From positions 21,581 to 41,675 of the forward strand of contig NWUY0300043002.1 in NCBI GenBank assembly GCA_004151065.3: a stretch of 20,095 bases of DNA, given 5' to 3'. This document shows, one piece after another, positions 1-9,740 of the stretch. The translations under genes and the position numbers were made by a program. The DNA comes from Larix sibirica (Eukaryota > Streptophyta > Pinopsida > Pinales > Pinaceae). The notes below the pieces were generated by a model. That model worked only from the letters and a program-made list of their open reading frames with translations. It searched no databases and was not told the DNA's origin. Numbering within the stretch: the stretch's first letter is position 1; each line of letters opens with the position of its first letter.

Positions 1-3000
1 ACTTGGGGTGACTGAAGCACTATAGGTTCTTTACTCCTAAGTAATGCTATTTTAGTCCACTCAGTTCCTTTAGGGTATTTGAATTCAATCATCTCACTTG
101 CAGCAATATCCAACTCTGTAAAGAGGTAAAATGAAGCAGGTTGCATAATTTAATATATGCCAACATGATTATTTAGAACTCTGAATTCAGTAGACAATAT
201 ATGAAAATCAACTTGCTCGTAAGAGGGCCAATAACATCCATGAATTGTTGAATATTATTTCTTTGCTTGATCAATACACCAATGTATATCTCAAGAATAT
301 AAAACCAATTATCAGCCATTAATGATGAAGGCAAACCGATTTTAATTAAATGATTAAACATTTCGTTGAAATGATGACCATTTTGACTCATTCCATTACA
401 CTTATTTTGAGCTATTAGTACTAAATATCTCTTTGTTTGAACCTAACTCGCTGCCATTATCACAGAGGTTGAGTTATTGGCTCCTAGTACAACTAGGTCT
501 AATTGAGTTCTATTAAAAAAATTAATTACATCTTCAACAACTTATACTTTGTCCCCCAAATGAATCTAGGCCTTACTTATGTCAATATGTATTCTTTGAG
601 ATCTAGAGCTTCAATTTGCTGTATTAAATCGAAATGAACTATGAAATTATCCATGATTACTGTAATTTGATCTAATATGATAAGTTTTGCTCCATTCAAA
701 AATATTCTTCCTGCTACCTTCTTCACGACATCCTCCAATAAATTTTTCAAGTCATTAGTCTTCTGATTCACATCCATTGAAACCTTATCCTTCTACATTA
801 TTTGTTCACAACAGTCTTTAATCACAATATCTTTCTTCATATTGTTGTCTTAAGCTCTAGAATCTCCACATCTTTCAATTTGAGATTTGGTTCCTTTTTC
901 TCAAGCTTTGAAAAAAGTTTAGAAACTTTATTGTTCATTGTTACTACTTAGTCTGATTCTATCCTTGATTTAGTAAGATATTCACCTTGATGATCTCTAC
1001 ATCTAGTGTGGAATACTGTTGATCTAAGCTACCAGATGTTGTTATTTCCTTTTCTTCCTTCAACTTATCAATTATGTGGTATAATCTGACCTTTTTCTCT
1101 TTTAGCTTGGAAACTTGACTTAACAACTGTCCCTTTTCCTTTTGAGATTTAACAAGCTCTTTAGTCTAAATATGTTCTGCACCTGTCATCTTCAGTTTGG
1201 ACTTCAAAAGTTGAATTTTTCATATGTTTTTCTTTGATTATTGGTTTAACCACTTATGTATTGTCTGTATCTTACCAAGACCAACCATCTTTTGTTCTGA
1301 ATCATTAACATTCACAAGTTTAGCTTTATTAATGACTCTTTGTTGCTTCAACTAATTTTCCAACTTTGTTGGCATTCCTCTGAGTTTTTTGACATTAGTT
1401 TTGGCTTGCAGTAAGTCTCTTGATACTACATCTTCTGTTTGTTTATGCCATCTTATTTGATCAATTACATGCATAGCATTTGGATCAATTGTAACTTTCA
1501 TGGTTTCTTGTTCATGCGTTTTAATCTTAGCTTCAATATTATCAACCTTTGGTTGAAAGACTGACATGCCAAGTAATATTTTGTCATAAATGACAGAAGT
1601 TAATAATCTAGGAGGTGCAATCCTTTCATGTACGTGAGAATATAAATTTCCCTTATATTTAATTGATTGCTTCTTTATTGAGGCCATTTCAACAAAGACA
1701 CCTAAATCTTTCTCACTCACCAAACTGGATGAAGCATCTTTACTTATGATGTCCTATGATTTTCTTTTAGATGCAAGAGTTGCAGGCATCTTAGCAATGG
1801 AAACTATGTGCTTCTCTGACATCTTTTTACCAACATCCTCTGTCACAACTTTCAACCATTTCTAAATCTAATTCCAACTCATTTTTTTGAATCTCATTGT
1901 GATTCTTGTTCTAATAGACTAATTCCCCATCTACTCTTATTATTTTTGGGAATGGCTCAGTAATTTAAATTTCTTGAAGCCCAGTTCATTATTCTATTCT
2001 TGTCTTTATTTTTAGTAGAATCCTTGTCAATTGTGTCCATTATATAATCCATATGTTGTACTAGAAAACTTTTATTTGGATTCATAACCATGGTAACCAT
2101 AGAGTTGGCTACTGTATCTACTGTATTTATTGCAGTTGACGGTTGATCATCATCAAATTTGAATAATATCCAATGGTGAATTTTGTTGACTACTAGATTC
2201 TTTCATGGCTACCTGCCTCATGCTTGACAGAACAAATTTCTCCCTGCAAAAGTTCTTGCACATGTATTCAACTATCTTTGTTTTCCAACCTTTCAACTTC
2301 TGAATCTGCATGATGAATATAAGGGGTAGAAGTTAGAACTGATGGCAGCCCTTAGGTTAGAAATAACATTATGTGTATCATACTGCCAAGCTTTGCCTTA
2401 CTGAAATTTAAAGATTACATCGTTTTTTCTACATCAATTATAGAATATTTACTCTTGACTAGAAACATAGGCCTTAGTAAGCAAGGAAAATGTAGCTTTT
2501 TGATTTCTAGAGGTAAAATGAATAAGATAGGAGTTTAGCCTATGTCTGATATATTCTACCGCAAAAATTCTAGGGGTAAGGAAAACTGGGGTAAATAAGG
2601 TTTGAGCTTTGAACCATAGATTCTGAGGACAGTGCATTCTTCAAAGAGGTACCAATCACCTACCCTATCATCATAACTCAATTGAAGTAACTATTTACAT
2701 TCCATAAACATTATGGGTGGAGGCTCATTGTAAACATTACACATGAACTTATTTACAAAGAGCTTAAAATTGTTTTTCATATTTTGTATTCTAATAATAT
2801 GCGTCCATTCACTTACCAGAAATAGATGGCCCTACTGATCAATCTTGTACGAGTCTAAGTGTTTGAAATGAGAAATTTGAAAGTGCAGGACGATATAAAT
2901 CAAATATTAATACCTAAAACACCTTAGAAAAGGGAATTGGACCAACTGATTATGTATAGCATCATATATATACTTAAATTAATTGATTTTTTTTGCATGA

Positions 3001-3569
3001 GCAATTTTGTTCTGAAACCCTAGTATAGTTTCATCAACTGTATTATCATCCTCATATCCTAAGACTAAATAAGGCATGGAAATAATATCATGAGACAAGT
3101 CTATAAATATACTGGCATGAAAATGTATGGTAATTTTCGGTATATTAAATCCTAACAAGAATCGAGCAAGCAAATCGATTTTCTATGTTCACTTTAAGGA
3201 GTTGAATTCTATGGCCAAAGCTTCATCATTGAGGGATGTCTATTGTCTGGTAAAAATAACACTTCAGATAGGATATCATGATTAATAGGGAAAATTAAAT
3301 GAGTTTTGTCGGAGGACATAACACTCTCTCTGTAGGATTGTAAATCTTTTCACACTTGGAACAATTGCTTTAGTGAGCCCACATTCCCAGATAGGAACGA
3401 TCTTGCAAGCATTCTTAAATCTCATGTAGGAAGTTTGGGGAAGATCATACACAGTTTTTTTGGTAAGCAGAGGTTCAAATATATCATCATCTCAATCAAT
3501 AAAATTCTCAAAATCAGGAAATTGGGCAGAGGGCTTAACCGAAGTGGTTGGTTTTCTTTTAGGATCCAT
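1..3569 (-). pseudogene. Decayed long ORF of unknown family, coiled-coil-rich, cut by window edge
   Basis: I do not recognise the family. Read on the minus strand, protein-like sequence continues from an ATG at 3569-3567 (MDPKRKPTTS...) to position 1, broken by many stops and small frameshifts. Readable blocks, N to C: 3569-3285 (one internal stop after PDFENFID, then DDDIFEPLLTKKTVYDLPQT); 3173-2979 (LLGFNIPKITIHFHASIFID); 2950-2700 (weak, ends near NEPPPIMFME); 2690-2449 (GDWYLFEECTVLRIYG, then a frameshift into IFAVEYIRHRLNSYLIHF); about 2165-1970 (NPNKSFLVQHMDYIMDTI); 1830-1352 (MPATLASKRKS, GMSVFQPKVDNIEAKIK); and 1350-577, rich in Lys/Glu/Leu heptads (KELVKSQKEKGQLLSQVSKL), so probably a coiled coil. 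The last 150 bases are open to the window edge. The full product would exceed 1,100 residues. It could be a gag-like ORF of an unclassified retroelement or a dead plant gene family. Codon-level continuity across lesions makes former coding likely; the function is unknown. Confidence 0.6.
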
Positions 3570-4199
3570 ACTAGATTCAAACAAAACCCTCCTGAAAATA
3601 GAAATAAAGAAAGGTGAAAGAAAACAATAGTAATTGTGAAATCGCATCGCTATGAGCCTAAATGAATAGTGCTGTTGGGAGTTTACTGAGACAATGATTG
3701 AACAATGTTCACTCCTGGTCTTTCAATCTCTTTATATCTTTCAGGTATTGGAAACATGCTGAGTTTAAACATTTGAAATGAATCTTCCTTTCATAGCATG
3801 GCCACCTTTTGTTTCTTGACAATTGAATTTATTAACCATCAAATATTCAGCGAACATGTGTCATGCTGTAGTTGGTTAGTAACTGACACTGTACTCAACA
3901 ATCTTAATTTCTCTTAAATGTGTAGGGATTAATTTATCTTAAATGTGTATGGCCACTCCAAAACACGGGAAATCATTTTCTGAAGGTAGAAAGGGATGTA
4001 TTTATTATTGTGGATAGTTCCTTTGCTTCCATAATCAACAAGAGTGCCACGTTTAAGTTAAGCAGTTTTTAGTTTTTTTTTTAAAATAGAAATATGCACC
4101 TCAAACAGAAAAACATGACCCAACACCCAGGAATTGAATCCCTAACTACAAACAATTTCTAGTTTATAGAGGCAAGGGGACCAATTAAATACTTACACT
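3570..4199. other. Non-coding spacer between decayed ORF and LINE
   Basis: No convincing coding sequence. It holds the presumed upstream region of the minus-strand decayed ORF. I could not pick out a TATA box with confidence. It also contains a short imperfect tandem duplication (3906-3952) and a T-rich run near 4070-4082. The 5' edge of the LINE is not sharply visible, so the right boundary is approximate. Confidence 0.4.
3906..3952. repeat. 25-bp-offset imperfect tandem duplication
   Basis: The block AATTTCTCTTAAATGTGTAG at 3906 recurs 25 bp later with two or three differences. The 13-bp core TCTTAAATGTGTA is exact at 3912-3924 and 3937-3949. Confidence 0.7.
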
Positions 4200-4239
4200 T
4201 CCATCCTCGACAATCAACAAAAACTGCTGATCATCGCCA

Positions 4240-5445
4240 CCTCTCCACCATTCGATCGATATGGGATCTAAAAGGAGATTGGAGTATTGACTCCACTCCG
4301 ATGCTGTTAAAATGATGGACCCCTCTCTTCGTCGCGAGCAAGGAGCGAATAGATGTGATGCTTATTTGGGTTCGTCTTCCGGGACTGCTTGCAGAATTCT
4401 GGAATAGGGAAAGCCTCAGGAACCTTGGGAATGCATTGGGGGTGTTCTTGGAGGTATATATGTATTTTGAAGCATCGAGGGAGATGTCTATTGCTTTAAT
4501 TTTGGTTTCAATGGACGCCATAAAAGGTTTGGTGGAAGAACTGAAGCTAGTTTTGGGGAACAAAAGCTTTATGCAAAATTAGGACTATGAAGGGGTTCCT
4601 TTTCGATGCCAAAGATCGCATTAGCATGGTCATATTGTTAGTCAATGCAAGCTTCCGTTCAAAGCTCAGTTAAGGAAATGTCTCTAGGCGTCATCAAGGA
4701 AGCGATTGGATTCTCAAGAGGAGGGAGAGTCAGAATCCCTTAATCAAAAGATTGGTCGAAGGGGGGGAGAACATAATCCGATAAAAGCATTGGAAGTGGA
4801 AAATGAAGTTGAAGGGCAGCCTATTTAGCCTGAGGTTCTCGCACTAGTCAGGATGTCTAAAGATCGGCAATCCCAAGAATCAAATGGCTCTTTAACTAAG
4901 AAACCACAACTGTGGCTTCGAGGAGTGGGGTTGCGACTTAGCTGGGTATGCCTTCTCGTCCTCCTCTTCCTATGAACTTATTAATTAATTCATTATCATT
5001 TCTTGTTAGAGATTGGATGGAGTCTTTAAGAGATATTTCCTTTTCCTCTAGTTTCACTAGTCCTACAAATTATAAACCACCGGGCCTCTCTTTAGCCCAC
5101 TGTTCTTTCACTCGAGGAAAGGTATTGTATCCCTTGGAAAAAGTCACCTTAGAACTAGAGTCCTTGATGGACTTAGAGGAGGAGGTAGTGGCTTATCAAC
5201 TTCAAAACAAATCTATTCCAACCCTATCGTCTTTTGTGGGTAAAGGTGCAGAAGGATTGGGGAAAAATACCATTGTTTCTGGTGGTGGGAAGGGGAGAGG
5301 GAGAAAATCACATTTGTCAAGAGCCCATGAGAGGGCTCTTGCAAACATGGTTGTAGGTAACAAACTCTCCATTTTTGGGGCCCTTAGAGCATTGACCCAA
5401 CCCTTCCAAAAAATTGGCCTTGCAAAGGTTGATAGAAGTAAATAA
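4240..5445 (+). pseudogene. LINE ORF1 remnant (DUF4283 + zinc knuckle, nucleic-acid-binding)
   Basis: ORF1 proteins of plant LINEs bind the element RNA and form the RNP. Here the frame reads IWDLKGDWSIDSTPMLLK, a stop, then WTPLFVASKERIDV and MLIWVRLPGLLAEFW, the hallmark of DUF4283. It continues through SLRNLGNALGVFLEVYMYFE to a stop at about 4580 and a CCHC knuckle reading DYEGVPFRCQRSH, stop, HGHIVSQC. The second knuckle cysteine is Ser, and a stop falls where an aromatic residue is usual. After a poorly conserved linker, an open segment at 4948-5445 (165 codons) carries a basic stretch (GGGKGRGRKSHLSRAHERAL) typical of the ORF1 tail. Its end overlaps the region where ORF2 begins, so the ORF1/ORF2 border (about 5340-5450) is uncertain. 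Confidence 0.8.
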
Positions 5446-6060
5446 TCCTGATATAATTCTTCTACAATAAACTCTAGGGGATGGTGCGGTAATTAAAAAG
5501 ACTTTGGAGTCTTTGTTTAAGTCTTGGAGGTTTGTGGTGTTGATGCGAGGGTTAGATCCTTACCAAACCGCCTGCCAACAACACTTGCTCTGTAAAATTA
5601 CAAAGCTCATGGGGATTCAAGTCCGGTCTGCGATTGGATTTTGTGTCGATAGATCTAGAGATGGTCTTTTCGGTTCTTAACATCTATGGGCCCTATATGG
5701 AGCATGTCCTCTTCTGGGATTATCTGCTTAAGAAATCCTTCTTGTATGGTGAGGCCCTCATTTTAGGTGGGGACCTAAACTTCTCTTTGGGAGCTGCATA
5801 GGTATGGGGTTAAGAAGCAAGACTAGACCCGCTTTTTTATTTTTTTATTCACAAACTAGATGAAAGGGGGTCTGGCTGATGTGGAGCCAGTCAAACTAAA
5901 ACCCACTTGGAGAAACACGTGGGTTGGGGAGGATAGAATTGTGAAAAGAATTGATAGATTCTTGGTCTTAGACATAATGCTGGAGGGTCATCTTTAGCTT
6001 AGGCAATGGGTTGGTAGTGGTGGGGAATTTTACCATATGCATATTTTCTTGGAGGTTGCA
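5429..6060 (+). pseudogene. LINE ORF2, AP-endonuclease domain remnant
   Basis: This is the domain that nicks target DNA to prime reverse transcription. It is readable as LIEVNNPDIILLQ (5429 on; a stop replaces the expected catalytic Glu of LLQET), then FSVLNIYGPYMEHVLFWDYL, ALILGGDLNFSLGAA (GDLN motif, Asp at 5772-5774), then ADVEPVKLKPTWRNTWVG and RIVKRIDRFLV. The last motif, normally GGESDH, reads GGEFYH at 6022-6036, so its catalytic Asp position is Tyr. Several stops and frameshifts separate these blocks. The order and spacing match the exonuclease-endonuclease-phosphatase fold of LINE ORF2. It is non-functional. Confidence 0.85.
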
Positions 6061-6800
6061 GCTGGCTTGCGAAAACCAACAAGCCCTTTAAAATTCAACC
6101 TGTCTTGGCTTAAGGAGGAGAGATTCCTTTATTTGGTAAGAGAGAAGTGGTCTCCTTTCGAATAGGAAAGTGGAGCGGAGAAAACGGTTTAGTTTGTAGA
6201 AAATATAAAGAAAGTAAAAAAGGGAAATAGTGGAATGGGCTCACCTTGGGAGGTAGACGGAGGAACAAGATCTTAAAGAAGTTGAAGCAACCCTGCAATC
6301 CATTTATCACTCTAAATGAGGGGGATTTGTTTCAGTGGAATCTAAATAAGTTCTAATGTCTCTGGAAGGTAAGTGGAGAGAGATTTTAGATGTGGAGAGA
6401 GATTTTAGATGACAGAGAAGCAACCCAATGTTAAAAATGTTGTGCAATTTGGTTGGAGTGTGGTGATGAAAATACAAAATTCTTCCAAGCTTATGCAAAG
6501 GGAACAAAATTATCCAATACCACTTGGAGTCTGAATGAATCTGATGGCAGAACTTTATCCACCTTCGAAGGTCTGGCATAAATGGGGAAGAATCATTTTC
6601 AAAATTTATTCAAGGAGGTTGTGCGGGTCACAATTGCAGAAATAGTCAAGATAGCTCTTTTATTTCGTAGTTTTGTGAATGATGAAGATAATAGGTCTCT
6701 TATGGAAGAGGTATCTGAAGAATAATTAAAGGAGGTACTTCACACCTTTCAAAAGGATAAAATCCTAGGTTCGGACGACTCGTCGATATAATTCTTCCTG
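6061..6800 (+). pseudogene. LINE ORF2, endonuclease-RT linker remnant
   Basis: The plus strand keeps a recognisable ORF2 linker: RKPTSPLKFNLSWLKEERFL near 6075-6130, LVREKWSPFE followed by a stop, then FVENIKKVKK. Further on is ECGDENTKFFQAYAKGTK-like sequence around 6455-6510, a conserved element of plant LINEs just before the RT palm, and a frame running EEVSEE, stop, LKEVLHTFQKDKILGSDD. It is interrupted by stops. A 19-bp tandem duplication lies inside it (6373-6410). Confidence 0.7.
6373..6410. repeat. 19-bp perfect tandem duplication inside LINE ORF2
   Basis: GTGGAGAGAGATTTTAGAT occurs at 6373-6391 and immediately again at 6392-6410 without mismatch. The 19-bp unit shifts the reading frame by one. 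Confidence 0.95.
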
Positions 6801-7825
6801 GGAGTCTATGAGATTATTGGATTAGATATTTTGAAAGTGATTGAAGAATCTCACTTGGAAGGGTTCATGCATGCTCCATCGAATACAACCTTCATTACAC
6901 TTATCCCAAATATGGATAATCCCATTTCCTTGGAGGATTTTCGTCCTATTTCTATTTGTAACTTCATTTACAAGGTGGTGGCGAAGGTAATATATAGAAG
7001 ATTGAAAAATATTCTCTCTGCCGGTGTATCAAAAGAACAGTTTGGGTTTTTGGAAGGTCAACAGATTCATGAATCCATTGGAGTGACTTAGGAAGGTTGC
7101 ATAGCATCAAAACCAGGAAAATAGAAAGTGCAGTTCTGAAGATTGATCTTTTGAAGGAATATTCTAAAGATTGATCTTTTGAAGGCATATTCCGAAGATT
7201 GATATGTTGAAGGCATATTCTGAAGATTGATCTGCTAAAGGCATATGACAGGGTGAGTTGGTGATACAACAAGTTACTCTTGACTCATCTTGGTTATGGG
7301 TTATGTGTTATTTCCGATGGTTTCTTCGTGGTTCTCATAAATGGGGTGGCATTGCCATTTTTTCATGTGGAAAGAGGACTACGACAAGGATGTCCCTTGT
7401 CCCCCCTCCTCTTTATCCTTGTTGCAGAAGGACTCAATAGATCGTTGGAGGTGGCCAGAAGCCATGGAGATTTTGAATCAAGGTACATTTATTACTCCTA
7501 CATTAAGAACCACCTATCTACTCTTTGTAGATGATATTTTGATATTTTGTAATGTGGTTCGAGGTGATGCTGACAGATTGTTGGAAATTCTGGGTATTTT
7601 TGGAAGGGCCACAGGTATGCATGTTAATGATAGAAATTCATCTCTCCCTGTCCAAAATATGGAGGAAATAGATCTAATTCATTACATTAATATGTTTCCC
7701 TATGAAGTTAGAGAGCTTGATGCAGGGCTAAAATATCTTGGTTTCCAGCTAAAGCCGGATGGTTACAAGAAAGAATATTGGATGTGCCTTATAGCAAAAT
7801 TGGAAGAAATGTTAAAAATGTAGAG
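6801..7825 (+). pseudogene. LINE ORF2, reverse transcriptase domain remnant
   Basis: This is the RNA-dependent DNA polymerase of the element. Motifs in order: NTTFITLIPNMDNPISLEDF and FRPISICNFIYKVVAKVIYR (6880-7000; motifs 1-2), KEQFGFLEGQQIHESIGV (7030-7088), motif A KIDLLKAYDRVSW (present as a four-fold repeat, 7136-7258), motif B ERGLRQGCPLSPLLFIL (about 7370-7425), motif C LLFVDDILIF (7518-7547; the catalytic Asp pair at 7530-7535 is intact), then TGMHVND and LDAGLKYLGFQLKPDGY (about 7610-7765). The motifs lie in several frames. The frame is lost at the motif A repeat and again between motifs B and C. Confidence 0.92.
7136..7247 (+). repeat. Four-copy 28-bp tandem repeat of RT motif A
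   Basis: The copies start at 7136, 7164, 7192 and 7220. Each is a variant of CTGAAGATTGATCTTTTGAA followed by GGMATATT. Each unit encodes one L-K-I-D-L-L-K-A-Y core, including the catalytic Asp of RT motif A. Because 28 is not a multiple of three, successive copies sit in different frames, and the first frame hits a TGA in copy 2. Only copy 4 continues into the normal DRVSW sequence. The copies differ from one another by a few substitutions. Confidence 0.95.
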
Positions 7826-8560
7826 TTTCAGGTGGATTTCCAGGGCAGTATGGCTGGTACTGATAAAATTAGTTTTGGAATCCATACCGGTGTATTGGGT
7901 GTGACTTGCTTCGATCCCAAAAGGTATCATGCCTAGGGTTAGATGGGATGTTTTGGCCACCCCAAAATTGTTGGGAGGATGGGGCTTAAAAAATATTTTC
8001 CTATTCACAAGGCTCTGGAAGCCAATGTATGTTGGATACTAATATCAACGTAGATCTTGTGGACATATGTGGTCTCTCACAAGTACATTCTTCCAGAATC
8101 AATAGAAGAATGGATAAGGAAGCCAATAAAAAATAGACCTTCTGTCTTCATTATTTGGAAAGCTATTATTAACTCTTTTCACGTAATTAGGGATGGCCTT
8201 GCTTGGTGTATTGGCAAGGGTTCCAAAGTTTGCATAGGCACATATCCGTGACCTAGATGTGGTGTGAATCATCTTTTATCGGTGGTTTTGATCTAGGATC
8301 TTCACAATCGAGGGATTTTTTTCTTCAACCAGATGGCAGACCCAAATTCCACTAGTATGTGGAGACACAGATGGAAGGATGAAACCCAATTAGGATTGGG
8401 GGAGCCCCATTCCGAAAATTGGAATATTTTCCTCAGAGCTTTAAAAGTTGTTCATATTTGTATAACAGATAGAGAGGATGAACTAGCTTAGATGCATGAT
8501 CCTCACGGTTCTTACATCTCGAAATTGGGCTATATTTATCTAAACATGGATCTGTAGATG
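7826..8560 (+). pseudogene. LINE ORF2, post-RT (thumb/connection) remnant
   Basis: The C-terminal extension of plant LINE RT is readable in scattered frames: FRWISRAVWLVL and VLESIPVYWV (7830-7905), PKLLGGWGLKNIFLF (about 7962-8008), LWTYVVSHKYILPESIEEWI and IIWKAIINSFHVIRDGLAW (8055-8210), then IGKGSKVCIG. After more stops come MADPNSTSMWRHRWKD and DREDELA, stop, MHDPHGSY (8330-8520). This segment ties the RT and zf-RVT parts into a single element. Confidence 0.75.
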
Positions 8561-8568
8561 AGGGAGAC

Positions 8569-8932
8569 TTAATGGTGGTGAAAAGTAGTATGGAAATCAA
8601 AATGCCCCTTAAAAGCTTGCTTTTTCATGTGGTGTATGATAGAAAACAAAGTGCCAATCAGCGATATGATGAAACATAGCCAAAAGGAAGGTCTAGGTTG
8701 GTGTGCATTGTACAAATATGATGAGGTAACTGTATCCCATCTCTTTATTGTATTCCTTTTTGTAAAAAAAATCTGGAAGGCATCATCTGATAAATTGGGA
8801 CAAAATTGCAGGTGGCAAAGCCCTTCGGTGAAATATGCTTGGAGATTTTGGGTTTCAGATGCCTCCAATCGTCGAATTAAAGGTTTACCTCTTATGGGAG
8901 TGTGCTTGGAAAGGAACACATCAATATTCTAG
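8569..8932 (+). pseudogene. LINE ORF2, zf-RVT (zinc-binding in reverse transcriptase) remnant
   Basis: The frame reads WKSKCP and FMWCMIENKVPISDMMKH, then KEGLGWCALYKYDEVTVSHL and KKIWKASSDKLG. The W-C-x2-(C)...H-L-F pattern is that of zf-RVT, located between RT and RNase H in plant LINEs. The second Cys of the first pair is Tyr (WCALY) and the usual CPF after HLF reads FLF, so metal binding is probably lost. The open stretch at 8627-8932 (101 codons) is one of the longest undamaged parts of the element. Confidence 0.75.
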
Positions 8933-9039
8933 GAGAATGAATCAATCCTAGAATTAATTGTTGCTCAAGGTATTAGTATCCTTTCACATTTTCCACAAGA
9001 AAAAGGAAATGCTCCAATTCAATGTATTTAGGAAGAACA

Positions 9040-9555
9040 GGTGGATCACACAAACCCATGGGAATTTTTTAATGGGGCATCCCAAAACAATTTCCATAAT
9101 TGTGTGTGTGGGGGGGGTGCAATCTTCTTCTTCTTGGACTCCCATTTCTGCAAATAAAAATGGGATTGAGCCCTGGCACAAACAACTATGTTGAGTTTAT
9201 GTCTTTAAAATTGTTTCTTCTCTATGCAAAGGAAAGAAATGTAAATCTTCTTCAGATTTTTGGAGACTCAATGAAAGTAATAAATAAGGCCAGAAAAATG
9301 CAAAAGTGTCGCAATTTAATTTTGCTTTCTATGATTGAATAGGTTTTTAGAATATTGGACACTTTTGATTTCCTCTCTATTAAACTTGTATACAAGGAGC
9401 ATAACTCAGAGGCTGATGTGATTTCTAAGGAAGGCATTCAATTAGGTCACGAACAGTGGATGATAATAGAGATCAAAGATGGAGAACATTTTGAATTTTA
9501 CCACAGGCCTTTTATAGAAGAAATACCAGCTCTAGAGCTCCAACAATTAAAATAA
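9040..9555 (+). pseudogene. LINE ORF2, C-terminal RNase H domain remnant
   Basis: RNase H removes the RNA strand of the RNA:DNA hybrid. The domain begins NPWEFFNGASQNN (9053 on); the family norm is FFDGA, so the first catalytic Asp is Asn (AAT at 9071-9073). A frameshift follows in CVCGGGAIFFFLDSHF. The rest then reads SPGTNNYVEFMSLKLFLLYA (catalytic Glu kept), LLQIFGDSMKVINKAR (Asp kept), a TAG at about 9340, FLSIKLVYKEHNSEADVISK (last Asp kept) and EFYHRPFIEE. A TAA near 9553 ends it. The order and spacing match the captured RNase H of plant L1-type LINEs. Confidence 0.85.
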
Positions 9556-9740
9556 AAATATGATGACAATTTTATCAGCTTTTCTATTTTGTATATATTT
9601 GGACTCCATGCTCACAGGATTGATATGCTGTTTATATGAAAGATCCAAATGTATGAAAACAATCCTTAGTGATGTGTATCTTTTTTGACATTTTATCCAT
9701 GGGAACAGTCTTTGTGTTGTTAATAAACACTGTTTCTTTT
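9556..9740 (+). other. Probable LINE 3' UTR
   Basis: Non-coding sequence after the RNase H stop, with AATAAA-type signals at 9550-9560 (AAATAAAAATATG) and 9721-9727 (TAATAAA). No homopolymer A tail follows, so the 3' end is approximate. Confidence 0.4.

Larger units (their letters stand above)
4200..9740 (+). mobile_element. Plant L1-clade LINE (non-LTR retrotransposon), nearly full length, inactive
   Basis: Domains appear in the canonical order of plant L1 LINEs that carry RNase H: ORF1 with DUF4283 and a CCHC knuckle, AP-endonuclease, reverse transcriptase, zf-RVT, RNase H, then a short 3' UTR. All are on the plus strand and cover about 5.5 kb. Stops and frameshifts occur every 50-200 bases, so no protein could be made. 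The 5' part of ORF1 before the DUF4283 core is short (about 45 readable codons), suggesting a truncated or highly diverged 5' end. No clear poly(A) tail or target-site duplication was found, so both ends are approximate. The family assignment is secure from RT and RNase H motifs; insertion age is inferred to be old from the lesion density. Confidence 0.9.

Noticed and set aside
6110-6579. Two minus-strand open frames (66 and 90 codons)
   Set aside because: They are antisense to recognisable LINE ORF2 sequence on the plus strand and have no family motifs.
7136-7247. CRISPR-like look of evenly spaced 28-bp repeats
   Set aside because: The units are directly adjacent with no spacers, and they encode the RT motif A of a LINE.
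8569-8919. 116-codon minus-strand open frame
   Set aside because: It is the antisense shadow of the zf-RVT region, which is clearly coded on the plus strand.
4200-9740. A clean target-site duplication and poly(A) tail for the LINE
   Set aside because: No convincing matching repeats were found at the two ends and no A-run follows 9740, so the ends are left approximate.
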